From NCBI RefSeq assembly GCF_000208925.1, contig NW_001914889.1:38656-102655 (forward strand): a DNA stretch of 64,000 nucleotides, given 5' to 3'. Each line of letters begins with the position of its first letter. Within the stretch, counting starts at the first letter, position 1. Position numbers and translations under genes: made by a program. The notes below the pieces were generated by a model. The model was given only the letters and a program-made list of their open reading frames with translations. It was not told the origin of the DNA and did not search any database. Shown here piece after piece: positions 33,406 through 44,280 of the stretch. Origin of the DNA: Entamoeba histolytica HM-1:IMSS (taxonomy: Eukaryota; Evosea; Mastigamoebida; Endamoebidae).

Positions 33406-35141
33406 TTAATTTATATTCACGTTAGATGAATTGGGACAAACTAATGGTTTTTGTTTTAAATTCCCTCTTCTAGGAGGAACAGGTGGTGGATGAGAGATAT
33501 CATAGTTAGCAGTACAATTATTCTCACTATCTTTTTCATGACTAGTACTATTATCTTCTAACAACTCTATTTTGTCTTGTTGAGTTAAATTCACAGCAAA
33601 ACATCTCTTTTTTAATAAAGAAGTTTCATTTTCTTTATTTACTTCATTTTGTTTTGTTTCTTTTAACATTGGAGGTACCATACGAATATCATCTAACAAT
33701 GGTTTAGGAATTAAAGGGCGTACTATTTCTTCTCTTGACTCTACAATGTCAGATTCTTCTTGTGTTCCTTTCTTTATTTGTTCTATTCCTTTATAAATTT
33801 CTTCTTCTTCATTCATTCCTTCAGCAAGACAAGTGGCAAGTCTTTGAGACATTCTCCTTGATCTACGAGTAACATTAACATCAACGTCATTTGGATAAAT
33901 ATGAGGATAATCAACTAAAATAAAAGTAATAACTTCAATACATCCAACAATTTCTCCTCCAGATTTTAAATCTAATGTTTTTGAATTTACATCTTCACTA
34001 ACTGTCATTAAAGTTGGTGCTAAACAAACAGCTAAATTTTTATTAGTCATTGCATTTATATCAGACATTGAATCAATTTTACTACATAACTTCAAAATAC
34101 TTCTTAATAACGTCACATTTTCTGGTGGCATCATCTTTAATCCTTCTAATACAACTTTTCTTTTTTCTGCTGCAGTTGTTCTTGTTTTTGCTCTTCCTTT
34201 TTGCCATTCTTTTAATAAATACATTGAAACTTCATATGGAAATACTTTTTCTTTCATTTCTCTTAAAAACTTTTTAAATACATTAGCAACAACATCAGGT
34301 GGAAGATCTTCAAAGTCAGTAACACCCATTCGATGATAAATTTCTTCAACGTCTCTAATAGAAGCATTAGTAGTTTCTCTAAAAATTCCATGGGTAGTAC
34401 ATCCTTTATTATATAAATAAATTAATATATTTTCTATTATACGAGGTAATTGATAATAAGGTCTTCCTTCAGATTCTAATATCTCTTTTAGTTTAGTACC
34501 ACAATATAATACATTTGGTTTTGGTTCTACATTTTTTATAACATAATTTTGTTTTGCTTTTTGAGCTTGTTCAATAATCATTGTCAAAGTATCATTGCAA
34601 CTAAAAAATAAATCACCAGTAGAAAATAATGTTTGAAATGCATGAAAAATATTGGAAAATAATAATGGAGTTTCCCATTTAATTCGTTCATTTAAGTTAT
34701 AATATGTAGAAGTTAATGTTTCAGAATTCTTTGATGAATAAAATAGTTTTTTCATATTTTTAAGTTCATTAATAATTTCATCAGTTTTGTTATTAGAACA
34801 GATTATCTCTTGTTTTAGAATGTCAAAACTACTTCCAATAAAGGAAATTGCTTCTAAAATGTGTTCTGAATGACATTTTTCTATTAATATAAATACCTTT
34901 CATTATAAGAAATGAATATAAAAGGAAATAATAACAAACTAGTAAATCCTGTAATTTGATGGATTTGACTTTCCTCCAAAAATGAGCAATGAGATTTAAC
35001 AATATCACAAACATCCGACAATTTTTGGTTTAAATTGAATAAAAATAATTTTTGTTTTTCCCAGAAAGAAAGAATTTTTGGAAGTTCTTGTTTTTTCATT
35101 TCAACTGATTTAATAACCTTTTCATGTGATCTCTTTTTCAT
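33406..35141 (-). CDS. RhoGAP protein with helical, BAR-like N-terminus (two exons)
   Basis: Exon 1 is 35141-34940 and exon 2 34880-33406, with a 59-nt intron (34881-34939, GTTTGT...AATAG); 558 residues. The first ATG is at 35141. Residues 1 to about 215 are helical (KILSFWEKQKLFLFNLNQKLSD, EHILEAISFIGSSFDILKQE, MTIIEQAQKAKQNYVIK) and fit a BAR/F-BAR membrane-curving domain. The RhoGAP domain follows: LPRIIENILIYLYNKGCTTHGIFRET (arginine finger in GIFR), DVVANVFKKFLREMKEKVFP, ITNKNLAVCLAPTLM-type (MTNKNLAVCLAPTLM). The tail is polar and ends with PPPVPPRRGNLKQKP, a typical SH3-binding motif. Such proteins couple membrane shape to Rho/Rac shut-off at the plasma membrane or phagocytic cup. RhoGAP certain, BAR likely. 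Confidence 0.85.
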
Positions 35142-35219
35142 CCACAAATGTTATTTTTAAGATTATTTACCTTTTTCTTTGTACCAGAGTTGTATAAAAT
35201 CAAAAGAGATAACCATTTG

Positions 35220-35288
35220 TAGTTAGAACTTCAAAAAAAGAACTTAAAAAAAGGAGAAAAAAAAAGAACTAAAAAAGGAGAGAAGAAA
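35220..35288 (+). promoter_or_regulatory. Promoter with three GAACT motifs
   Basis: GAACT occurs at 35226, 35240 and 35266 in a purine-rich leader directly upstream of the 35289 start codon. GAAC is the distinctive Entamoeba core promoter element; three copies within 45 bp are notable. Confidence 0.6.
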
Positions 35289-37775
35289 ATGACTGAAGAA
35301 GTAATTGTTCAATTGATTAATAAAGGAGACCCAGAAATAACAAAAAAGTTAAATACATTATTTTCATTAGAATTTAGTTCTAACGTATTAATAGGAGATT
35401 TTCATACATGTAATAGTACTAATGCTGAACAAATAGCTAAACAGTTAGCAACATTAACACATTTTATATTTGATCCAGTCTCATTACCAGCAATAGATTA
35501 TTTTTTAAGAGTTGGTGATATTGAAAATTTAATTCAATGTGAAATAGTTGTTATTGAACCAAATACATTACAACTACATTTTAAAACACCAGATTTATTA
35601 GAAAAGGTTCGTTGCTTATATTCATTAGCAATTTTTATTAAGAAATTGGATTATGTTCCTGTTAAGTTTAGTGCACCAACATTATTTACTCCAAGAATGA
35701 ATCATTTAGGATATATTGCAATTACAAGTGGATCAGAAAATATTACTAGAGAAAATTCATATCAATATGTTGGTCCCTGTGGAAAACGTGCATTATTAAT
35801 TGCTAAAAATCGTGTTACAGCATTAACAGATTTTACTAGTTGTGAAAGTAGTAAAGAATTAATACAAAAATATAATTCAACAATTAAAATTATGCCACTA
35901 GAATTAAGAGCATTAATATCAGGATTACCATTTTGTGTAGTTTCTACAGATGCTGTACATACATTTGTAAATGATCTTTGTACCGATGATAAATTATGTA
36001 AAGCATTGGTTCAATTCCTTTCTCCTATTAAAATAGTTAATGTTTCATTTAAAACTAATCAAATGGCTAAAATGCGTTTCTTATGTAAGAAAGGAGCATT
36101 ATTTTTTTCTACATTAAAACGAGCATTTTTCCTTCAAGAATTATCAGTAACAATAAACCAAGATGAATATATTGTTAATATAATTGGAATGGAAAATGAA
36201 GCTAAAAAAGTCTCATCATTGATTGAATATAGTTTAAGTATATTAGAAACACATGAATTTGATTGTTCTATTCCATTAACTACTTTTGATCAAATACGTT
36301 CATATGATAAAATTGCAGAAATTATTGCAATTCCTCAGAGATCTCAAGATGGAAATGTTAAAAAATTTACACTTGTTGGACATAAAGGGGAAGAATTTAA
36401 TTTATTTGCAAAAGAATTGATGAGATGTCAACCTTCTAATGATTGGAAAAAAGACTGTTTTTATACTGTTTTAAATATATCTGTTGCACGTTGTATTAAA
36501 GCATTTGAAGTGGAAGGACTAGACCAAATTACTTATTCATTTAATAAAGCTAAAATTATTTATCCAAGAATTGATCCATTTTCTTGTTTTACTTATTATA
36601 ATCCAACACTTCATTTAAAACTAAGAACTAGTATTGTTCCAACAAGTTATTGTAAGGAAGATACTCCACAAGTTCTTTTTATTACATCAACATCAAGTGG
36701 AATTGAAGATGTAGATGTAATGGAATTAATAGAAAGAAATATATCAAATCCATTTTTAAGTATAACATTTAATTCAAACACATGGTTTAGAATATCACAA
36801 AATCTTTATCAACATATGTGTTTCAATTATAAATTTAGTTATGACCAATTCCTTGAATTATTAAAAGGAATAAATCATGCAATTGTTTCACCTACTCTTA
36901 ATGTTACTGTTCATGCTATTATTTTAATAAAGTCTAGAGAATTAATTAAAAACATTGAAGCTTCTTTATCAAAACAATTAGTTGAAGTAATTATTAAACA
37001 TCCAGAATATATTATGCATTCTTCAATGAAAAACTGGAGTTTTGTACCTGTTACTTTAGCTGATTATCTTTATTTACCTTATTCTTCAAAGAAAGTTGAT
37101 GTAGCTACAATGATGCATTCTCCAGCAAAAGTTTATAGAACATTACCAAAAGTAAATTGTGGTGTAGTATTAGATAAAAATTTCAAAGGAATTACTACAG
37201 GATCTTTCATTCCAGAAACTGAAAGTATCTTTAAATTTGATTTTTCTAGTTTATTTGGTAATTATCCACCTGCTTTAAAACTACATGCACAAAATATGTT
37301 AAGGTTATACATGGAACCTGATTTAATTAGTGGTAAAGGAAAGTTATGTAAAGACCTTGAATATGAATTATATCAATTCTGTGAAAAGATGATGGCATTA
37401 TTTAATAGTATTATTTATTCTATCCCACCTGAAATTACTAATGAATTTGATATTGCTCGTCTTCAGATGAAAGAACAAGGAATTTTAAGACATGTTTTTT
37501 GGGATTGTTATGATATTCAATTAATAGACCTTTTAGAAAAAGTTGGATTTAGTGTTTTGGTTCATTTAAATTCAATTGAAGTTCATTTCCCTGATCGAAT
37601 GAGACAAATTAAAGGTTATTTATTCACTCCTGAAAAAAGAATTTCTGATGCTCAAAAATGGGTTGAAGCTGATATTCTTGTAGATGAAACTGATATGTTT
37701 GCAAATCCATATGTATTCTTTGCTGTTAAGACTCCTCTTCATATAATCAAGTATACCATTCATTCTTGCAATTGA
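35289..37775 (+). CDS. Large hypothetical protein, possibly with KH-like repeats
   Basis: 828 residues, single exon; not recognised. No signal peptide or membrane helix. It is globular throughout, with alternating strands and helices and no low-complexity linkers. Two central segments (about 283-320, LQELSVTINQDEYIVNIIGMENEAKKVSSLIEYSL, shown in part, and about 335-385, ending KFTLVGHKGEEFNLFAKELM) have the KH-like ending 'v.I.G.e..a......l', but lack a GxxG loop. A degenerate KH or another RNA-binding fold is therefore only a guess. Other blocks: QYVGPCGKRALLIAKNRVTAL, SLFGNYPPALKLHAQNMLRLY. The start follows the GAACT cluster and is the first Met. It is probably an Entamoeba-restricted family. 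Confidence 0.7.
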   Translation: MTEEVIVQLINKGDPEITKKLNTLFSLEFSSNVLIGDFHTCNSTNAEQIAKQLATLTHFIFDPVSLPAIDYFLRVGDIENLIQCEIVVIEPNTLQLHFKTPDLLEKVRCLYSLAIFIKKLDYVPVKFSAPTLFTPRMNHLGYIAITSGSENITRENSYQYVGPCGKRALLIAKNRVTALTDFTSCESSKELIQKYNSTIKIMPLELRALISGLPFCVVSTDAVHTFVNDLCTDDKLCKALVQFLSPIKIVNVSFKTNQMAKMRFLCKKGALFFSTLKRAFFLQELSVTINQDEYIVNIIGMENEAKKVSSLIEYSLSILETHEFDCSIPLTTFDQIRSYDKIAEIIAIPQRSQDGNVKKFTLVGHKGEEFNLFAKELMRCQPSNDWKKDCFYTVLNISVARCIKAFEVEGLDQITYSFNKAKIIYPRIDPFSCFTYYNPTLHLKLRTSIVPTSYCKEDTPQVLFITSTSSGIEDVDVMELIERNISNPFLSITFNSNTWFRISQNLYQHMCFNYKFSYDQFLELLKGINHAIVSPTLNVTVHAIILIKSRELIKNIEASLSKQLVEVIIKHPEYIMHSSMKNWSFVPVTLADYLYLPYSSKKVDVATMMHSPAKVYRTLPKVNCGVVLDKNFKGITTGSFIPETESIFKFDFSSLFGNYPPALKLHAQNMLRLYMEPDLISGKGKLCKDLEYELYQFCEKMMALFNSIIYSIPPEITNEFDIARLQMKEQGILRHVFWDCYDIQLIDLLEKVGFSVLVHLNSIEVHFPDRMRQIKGYLFTPEKRISDAQKWVEADILVDETDMFANPYVFFAVKTPLHIIKYTIHSCN

Positions 37776-38040
37776 TTATTTTTCTTTCTTCTTTTTTGTT
37801 ATATCTGTATGTGATGTATTGTAAATCAGCTCTATGATAGAAGAAGGGTATAGTGTCAAGACTTTGAAATATTCATTCTCTCAATAAAAAGAAAATTCAA
37901 TTTGTTAATTAATTTATTAATTGATATTTAATTTTGTTATACAGAATGAAAAAGTACCAAGTTAATTAAATAACAATTAAAATAATAATAAATAATAAAA
38001 ATTTAGAAAAAACTAAAACTGAAACAAAAAGAAATTGCAA

Positions 38041-38058
38041 GAACTTTAAATTGAAAGA
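38041..38058 (+). promoter_or_regulatory. GAAC promoter motif upstream of the Grp170-like gene
   Basis: GAACTTTAAATTG begins at 38041, 18 bp before the start codon, fitting an Entamoeba core promoter with a very short 5' leader. Confidence 0.5.
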
Positions 38059-40098
38059 ATGGTAAGATTACTTATATTTACCATTGTTATAACTTTATTT
38101 GCTTATTGTCAAGGAGCTATAATTGTAGATTATGGATATGAACATATTTCAGTTGCTTGGTATTCTAATAACAGAATAGATATTCTTGATGATAGTCATG
38201 GGAATAGAAATATTTATTCTAAAATTGCTTATCGTTGTAAACGCCAAGATTTAATTTATGGACAACAAGCACAATCAATGATTGGAAATCAATTAATTAA
38301 TACCATTTCACCACTTTATAATGAAATGGAACAAATAGAAAATTGTACCATCCATCAAGACTTTACTTCATTATTAGCACTCCAAATGGATAATTTATTT
38401 TATAAATTAGATAATGAAAATAATACACGTATTTCTCTTACTAACTTGTTTAGCATAGATTCTAGACATTCTTCTTATTTCATTATTCCATCTTCATTTA
38501 CTCCATATGACATCGATCGTATTAGACTTATTCTTCCAGAAGTTCAATTCATTACAAAACATAAATTACATGCTGGAATGATTTTAGGTGCTGTCTCAAA
38601 GAGAATAATTGATATGAAGGATGAGTATCTTATGATTGATTGTGGTGCTCATGAAACTGCTATCACTAAAGTTAAAATGATTAATGGAACACAATTTTCT
38701 ATTATTTCTAGTGATATAATTCCTCTCTCTGTTCATACATTAAACAAGAAGTTAGCTAGTTTAGTTGGTTCAGTTAGAGGTGTTTTAGAGAATCATAATT
38801 TCATGAACCAAATTAATGAATTAAGAGTTAAATTATCTTCAAATCAAGAAATTACTATGTTTATTGAAGAACTTGAAAAGAATGTTACAATAACCAGAGA
38901 CCAATTTAATACCGTTATTGCTGATGATTTAAAACCATTAGAAAATATATTAAATACTATTAAAAAGGAATTAAATGAAAATTCTACAATTTTTGTTATT
39001 GGAGGGTTAAGTTATACACCTAGAATTAAAGAAGTCATTGAACAAACAGTTGGAAATTATTCTATTCGTTTGAGTGGAGACCAATATCTTATGGAAAGTG
39101 CCAAAATTCTAATAACATTAGAAAATATGTTAGAGAGTCCAATGAACATTACTGATATTATTCCATATCCAATTAATATAAAAGTTAATGAACAAGAAAT
39201 GCCATTTATAAATAATGAGCGTCAAATAACATTAGATCAAGTATATAATATTCCTTTAGGTAAAACAAATAGATTAGAGTTTATTGCTGATATGAGTGGA
39301 ACAAACAGAAGTGTTAGAATATATTCTATTGAAAAAATGGAAAAAGACACTAATGCTACAATTCATTTTAATTCCATTGAAAAAGGATTTATCAGCTCTA
39401 TTAAAATAGAAAACTCTACTATTCAATTAATTCCAACATTTAATGCTAGTAATATTAAAGAAGAAATTAAAGAACAACGTGAAAAAGACCAAACTAAAAG
39501 AAAAAGTGAAGCTGCTGTTATTAAAAAAAGACAAGAATATGAAATGTTATTAAATGATTTTAAACAATATATAACAAGTGGCATTGATGATATTAAAAAT
39601 GTTGAAAGTATTTTTGTTGATGTAGAAAGAAGAGTAGTATGGCTTGAAGATCAACTTGATTTAACTTTAGAAGATATTGAAAAAGAGTATAATGAATTTA
39701 AAACTAAATACGAGAAAGAGTTAGACCTTTACTTTGACTTCCAAATGTTTAATTTAAGAATGGAAAGTATAGGAACAAAAATAGGTAATGTTATTGAAGA
39801 AATGAGAGTGTTAAGAATGAGTCAAGGTCAAGAATATGCTAAAAGAATTAATGACGCTATTCAACATACCTCTAATAAAAAAGCAGATCGTGATTCTTTT
39901 GAGGTTTTAATAAACAAGTTATATGATGAAATGGTCAATAAAGTTAATAAGAAGAAAAGATCAGTTACTTTAAGAGGATATTGGCAAATCTTTGGATATG
40001 TTGTGGTAGCTATTTTGATCGTGTTAATCCTTTACCTTAGCTTTTTCAAATCAAAGAAGTCAACAGCTATCAAACGACTTCACAAAAAACAGCATTAA
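38059..40098 (+). CDS. Membrane-anchored Grp170/Hsp70-like ER protein
   Basis: 679 residues. Residues 1-19 (MVRLLIFTIVITLFAYCQG) are a signal peptide. An Hsp70-type ATPase core follows but is degenerate: phosphate 1 reads IIVDYGYEHISVAW instead of GIDLGT, phosphate 2 reads MIDCGAHETAI instead of DLGGGT, while the adenosine motif is recognisable as IFVIGGLSYTPRIKEVI. FIIPSSFTPYDIDRIRLI and GMILGAVSKRI fit the usual positions. Glycosylation sequons are frequent (for example NNNT, NVT, NST, NMT, NAT), consistent with the ER lumen. The C-terminal third is helical like the Hsp110/Grp170 lid. Near 645-663 there is a membrane helix (GYVVVAILIVLILYLSFF) and a basic cytosolic tail. The role is probably folding or nucleotide exchange at the ER membrane. 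The lack of canonical phosphate loops questions ATP hydrolysis. Confidence 0.75.
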   Translation: MVRLLIFTIVITLFAYCQGAIIVDYGYEHISVAWYSNNRIDILDDSHGNRNIYSKIAYRCKRQDLIYGQQAQSMIGNQLINTISPLYNEMEQIENCTIHQDFTSLLALQMDNLFYKLDNENNTRISLTNLFSIDSRHSSYFIIPSSFTPYDIDRIRLILPEVQFITKHKLHAGMILGAVSKRIIDMKDEYLMIDCGAHETAITKVKMINGTQFSIISSDIIPLSVHTLNKKLASLVGSVRGVLENHNFMNQINELRVKLSSNQEITMFIEELEKNVTITRDQFNTVIADDLKPLENILNTIKKELNENSTIFVIGGLSYTPRIKEVIEQTVGNYSIRLSGDQYLMESAKILITLENMLESPMNITDIIPYPINIKVNEQEMPFINNERQITLDQVYNIPLGKTNRLEFIADMSGTNRSVRIYSIEKMEKDTNATIHFNSIEKGFISSIKIENSTIQLIPTFNASNIKEEIKEQREKDQTKRKSEAAVIKKRQEYEMLLNDFKQYITSGIDDIKNVESIFVDVERRVVWLEDQLDLTLEDIEKEYNEFKTKYEKELDLYFDFQMFNLRMESIGTKIGNVIEEMRVLRMSQGQEYAKRINDAIQHTSNKKADRDSFEVLINKLYDEMVNKVNKKKRSVTLRGYWQIFGYVVVAILIVLILYLSFFKSKKSTAIKRLHKKQH

Positions 40099-40860
40099 AT
40101 TGAACAACTAATTTTTTAAAAAGCATTTTTATTGTTTAGCAACTTGTTGGTCAAAAGTAAATATTAAAAGAATCTTGTTTAGAAAGAGATATTACTACAT
40201 AATAAATATTAGTACGTTTTATGGTCAGTATAAATTCCCCCAAACTTAATCAAATTCAAACAACGAAGAAATATATAATATTTTGTAAGTATGAAAAAAA
40301 AAATAAATGTAAATGTTGATAATTGTTCAAGGGTTAAATGAGATACATTATAAATATGCATCATGTGAATGTAATAAAAGACATAAGATTACGTTTCTTT
40401 ATTTGAAACTTTCTTGGTTCTTAAATTAGAACTGAAGTGAATATCCAAGTATACGATATAACAACCTTTAAATAATAATAAGATAGTTTTAAAAAGAATT
40501 ATCGTTAAAGAAAAATATTCATACCCAATATTAAAAAATGAGTAATTAAAATAAGAGATATTATTTATTGGTTAAACGAGTCTTGTAATAGAAATTACTC
40601 TATCTCGAGAAAACCTTGTCATTGATTATTTTAATACAAAATATTTATTGAATTGTTTTGTGTAAATAGAATAACAACTAACGTCAAATAATAATAATAA
40701 ACTATTTATTTTAATAAGTATGGGTAATATTATAGTCAATCAAATAAAAATTAGATAATTAAGTGTTTATAAAATTGTCATTTATTCATTGATTAATGGA
40801 TATTGATCACTTCATACATTATTAAAATGAGTAATTTCTTTGTTTTATTTATTATTTAGT
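40099..40860. other. Intergenic, no gene seen
   Basis: AT-rich DNA downstream of the Grp170-like gene, without sustained frames or recognised repeats. Confidence 0.5.
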
Positions 40861-40879
40861 TTTTCTTCTTGTTTTATGA

Positions 40880-41245
40880 AGAAATAATTTCTTCTTTTGT
40901 TTTATGTTATTGTCTTATCATTCTTCTTTTTATCTTCTTATTTGATGTTTACTTGAATTTTAATGAACTTTATCTTTCTTTATTTTCTTATTTTATGAAT
41001 GAGTATTTCATTATCATTATATTATTATGTATAATTTCATTTAATATTATTATCATCATTTATATCTTTTTCTTTTATTATTATTCTTTCATATTATTTT
41101 TCTTCATTCTTTCTATTATTATTTATTATAATTCTTATTAAATTACTTCATCATAACCATCCTAATAAGTATAAGAATAGATGCGTGAATTTGTATTAGT
41201 GTTTGTATGTATTTCTGGCTCACATTCTTCATTTCTCTTTTTTGT
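40880..41245 (+). repeat. Strongly decayed copy of the dispersed repeat
   Basis: Two blocks can be aligned by eye with copy C: about 40950-41035 with about 59060-59165 (shared TTTCTTATTTTATGAATG and ATATTATTATGT), and about 41145-41225 with about 59280-59360 (shared CATAACC, then GAATTTGTA and TAGTGTTT/TAGGGTTT). The order and spacing are kept, which supports common descent, but divergence is high. The apparent 90-codon frame here (Phe, Ile, Leu, Tyr only) is not a gene. Confidence 0.5.
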
Positions 41246-42298
41246 TAACTCATTAAAAAGAAGATTTTTCATATATAATGTCATACTATAACAGTAGTAA
41301 ATAGTATAAAAATGCAGTGCAACACAACTTAACGCCTAACTACTACATTATTTTTGATTACGTATGGATTTTTTGCATTAAGATAAATTCAAAATTACCC
41401 TAATGTAAAAGTCTTGGAGAATTGCTTATAATAATAAGTAAGTTTTTACAAATTAATAAGTCGAGGAATAACTCAAGTCTTGCTAATAAAACTTATTTAT
41501 AAATAACTAACATTTAAAATTATCAAATAGACATAAATTATAAAATCAAATTGATTATTTATATAACAATGATTGGTTATGGTTGTTTGACTTCAACAAT
41601 ATTTTTAATTTAAAAATGACTCTTAATAAATGAAGTTTTGTTAGTACTAAAAGATGTTAATATTAATTAATAGAAATTTTTTTGTATTAGGGTTATTCCT
41701 TTACATATCGTTATAGTTTATATTACTCATGGTTATGGTTTATATTTTTTACTTATTACAAATATTAAATAGGTAATATTGGAAGAAATTTGTCCTCAAA
41801 GTTTTTGAATTTATGACATATATTATTCTTCAAAACATGAGTCATTACTAAAAGTCATTTCAATTAAATATCACTCTGGTGTTATTATTTTTGTTTTTTT
41901 CCTTATTTTATATTAATTTAAATTCTTAAGTAGATACTATTTTGGAGATTATTTTGTTAAAAGATAATTTTAAAAGTAATTATTTTAAGTGTGTCGTAAC
42001 TTAAGATTGTTTGATTTAACTAAATGAGTCTTTTACTAAAGTTCTCTCTCATATTATTCGGCAGTCGTAACCATAGCTGGAGTTTTTACTAATTTTACTA
42101 GCATAAAAATATCCGATCATATGACTATTTTAAGTTGTCCCCTAAAAAAAGATAAATGAATCTTCTTTTTTAGAATTATAGTATTTGGTTATGACTCAAC
42201 AAATGTCATTCAACAAGTAAAACGCTTTAACTCTTGATTGGTGCTTTTATTGATAGACTGAGACATTTAAACCCTTCATCATTTATTATAAAATCTAA
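41246..42298. other. Intergenic, no gene seen
   Basis: AT-rich, slightly less so than the 61-64 kb region. No frame, RNA or repeat recognised. The last part should contain the promoter of the 189-residue gene. Confidence 0.45.
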
Positions 42299-42868
42299 AT
42301 GAATAACGAGCGTAACAGAATCCATAAAAAGAAAGAAACTAATCTTAAGACATTCACTGAAATAGTTCTTATTTTCTTGTTAGCTCAAAAAGGTTGGTCT
42401 TTTTATATTAAGAAGCCTCATAAAAAAACAGAAGACACTTGTCAATTTTTATTAATACACAATGGATTAAAAGAATCAAGAAGCTTATTCTTTCAAAATA
42501 ACCAAACAATATCAAGAGAATCTAAGTCTAGAATCACTAAAACTTTACTTGATTGTTTATTAAAAGAAATGCAATATAGTAATTGTAAATACCATCTTGA
42601 ATTAAACGTCAATACAACCAAAAAATATGGGAAAAATTATTTCCCAAAAATAGACCATATTTTTATTATTGATTCTAGAAGAAGAATTGATAGTAAGAAA
42701 TTTCAAGGACTTTGTGAAGAGCTTCATTTTCTAATTCAAGAAGAATTAAATAAAGGAACAAACTATACAAAATTTGACTATATTTTATTTGAAGAATTAA
42801 TAGAAAAACTAAAAAATGAAAATATAAAAGAGATTTGGAAAGAACTTATTCAATCAATGAATTATTAA
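42299..42868 (+). CDS. Hypothetical basic protein
   Basis: 189 residues; not recognised. The N-terminus is strongly basic (MNNERNRIHKKKETNLK), followed by one hydrophobic helix (FTEIVLIFLLAQKGWSFYI) and then a mixed alpha/beta region (LELNVNTTKKYGKNYFPKIDHIFIIDSRRRI). The hydrophobic helix could be an internal signal anchor or simply core. It ends six bp from the convergent LCAT-like gene. It is long enough, and its codon use normal enough, to be a real gene. Confidence 0.6.
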   Translation: MNNERNRIHKKKETNLKTFTEIVLIFLLAQKGWSFYIKKPHKKTEDTCQFLLIHNGLKESRSLFFQNNQTISRESKSRITKTLLDCLLKEMQYSNCKYHLELNVNTTKKYGKNYFPKIDHIFIIDSRRRIDSKKFQGLCEELHFLIQEELNKGTNYTKFDYILFEELIEKLKNENIKEIWKELIQSMNY

Positions 42869-42874
42869 GTAAAT

Positions 42875-44113
42875 TTAATCATAATTACCACATACTTTAG
42901 GTTTAATATAATTCCAAATATCATTAGAATTTAAAATTAATAAATGTCCATGTTTACCAAGGTTAGTCACAGAATCAGTAAATATTTTACATGATTCTAA
43001 TGAATTAATATTAACTAAATTATCTCCATCAGAATAATTAACGGTATAACCTTTTGTTAAGTCTTCCGTATCAAATTCTATAGAATAAGGAGTTTCTTTG
43101 CCATGAGAATAAACACAATCCATTTTAACTCCATTTGGAATAGTCCAATTCCATTTCTTATATAATGGTGTCATTTCAGTATCTAAAATATAGTCAGTTT
43201 TATCTTTTAACTCTGGAATTTGTTTATATACCTCTCTCAATTGTTTAGCAGTATAAGTTTTTCCATTACTTTTAATTCTAACAAGTATATCATCATTCCA
43301 CTTCTCTTCATTTGGAGATAACGCTAACACTGACTCAATTGATCTAGAAAGATCTCGTGCATATTCTGCTTTGATTGGAAGTCCTAAATTTTCTCCAACT
43401 GTCATTTGTTTTGGAACTACCCCTGTTCCAATGAATGGAGCAGAAATTGCAATCCATTTTTGAATGTATTTATCACAAAAATCTTTTCCAAGATAATCAA
43501 ATAATTTGTAAGATACAAAACCACCCATAGAATGAGAAATAATAACAACTTTCTTCCCACTATTCTTAAAGCCTTCATAAATAAGTCCTTTAACTCCTTC
43601 AAAGTATGTTTTTGGTAAATCAACTGTTCTCCAGTCATAAGAAGCTCCAAACATATCAATTTGGTCTTTATATCCTACACTTTTCAAATGTTCAATAATT
43701 TTATGAAATGAATTAGTAAAAGAACCAATTAAAAACACTGGGTCTAATTGGTCACATGCATAAGTTGATCCAAATTCTGGTATTCTTAAATCAATACCAG
43801 GAATAGTTTCTAGCTTATTGGTTTGATTATTCCATATTCCACTCAAATAATTGATATAACACTCACTCTTCCATGGAACTGCAATATCTACATTAACCCA
43901 TGCCCTAAACCAATCTTTATTTTTCTCACACTTCCCTGATTTTGGCCATGGTTGAAAATCATCTGCAACATTTATTTTTGCTTCAATAATGGATGCCATC
44001 AAACCAGGAATTAACACAACTGGCGATCTACTATCACAAGTATCTTTTTTCAACTCTGACTTTTGAACTACTTTCCCCCATGTAATAGAAAGTAATAAAT
44101 ACAGGAAGAACAT
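42875..44113 (-). CDS. LCAT-like phospholipase/acyltransferase, secreted
   Basis: 412 residues with an N-terminal signal peptide (MFFLYLLLSITWG). LCAT/lysosomal phospholipase A2 family marks: SPVVLIPGLMASIIEAK (oxyanion region), a conserved CEKNKDWFRAWVNV segment, MFGASYDWR, nucleophile elbow IISHSMGGFVSYK (Ser 195), acid YSDGDNLVN (Asp 362 or 364) and His in LGKHGHLLIL (388 or 390). The full alpha/beta-hydrolase triad is present, so it should cleave an acyl chain from phospholipids and pass it to water or an alcohol, in lysosomes, phagosomes or outside the cell. Cysteines in CEKNKDWF and ESCYINYL-type positions probably form disulphides. TATA-like GAATTTAAAG lies about 30 bp upstream. Confidence 0.9.
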   Translation of the reverse strand: MFFLYLLLSITWGKVVQKSELKKDTCDSRSPVVLIPGLMASIIEAKINVADDFQPWPKSGKCEKNKDWFRAWVNVDIAVPWKSECYINYLSGIWNNQTNKLETIPGIDLRIPEFGSTYACDQLDPVFLIGSFTNSFHKIIEHLKSVGYKDQIDMFGASYDWRTVDLPKTYFEGVKGLIYEGFKNSGKKVVIISHSMGGFVSYKLFDYLGKDFCDKYIQKWIAISAPFIGTGVVPKQMTVGENLGLPIKAEYARDLSRSIESVLALSPNEEKWNDDILVRIKSNGKTYTAKQLREVYKQIPELKDKTDYILDTEMTPLYKKWNWTIPNGVKMDCVYSHGKETPYSIEFDTEDLTKGYTVNYSDGDNLVNINSLESCKIFTDSVTNLGKHGHLLILNSNDIWNYIKPKVCGNYD

Positions 44114-44280
44114 TTTAACTAACTTTTATTCTTTATCTTTAAATTCTTTTTTGAAGGAACTTCCTATTTGACTATCCAAAATGATTCAAATGATAGGCAA
44201 ACTTTAAAAAAAGACATTCTTTTTTTTGGATTGCAATTTGTTATTATATAAAAACAAAATTCAATTTAACATTCTTTTTA

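Noticed and set aside
40869..41141. 90-codon plus-strand frame that looks like a multi-pass membrane protein
   Set aside because: Almost only Phe, Ile, Leu, Tyr and Ser, and it overlaps a decayed copy of the dispersed repeat, so the hydrophobicity is compositional.
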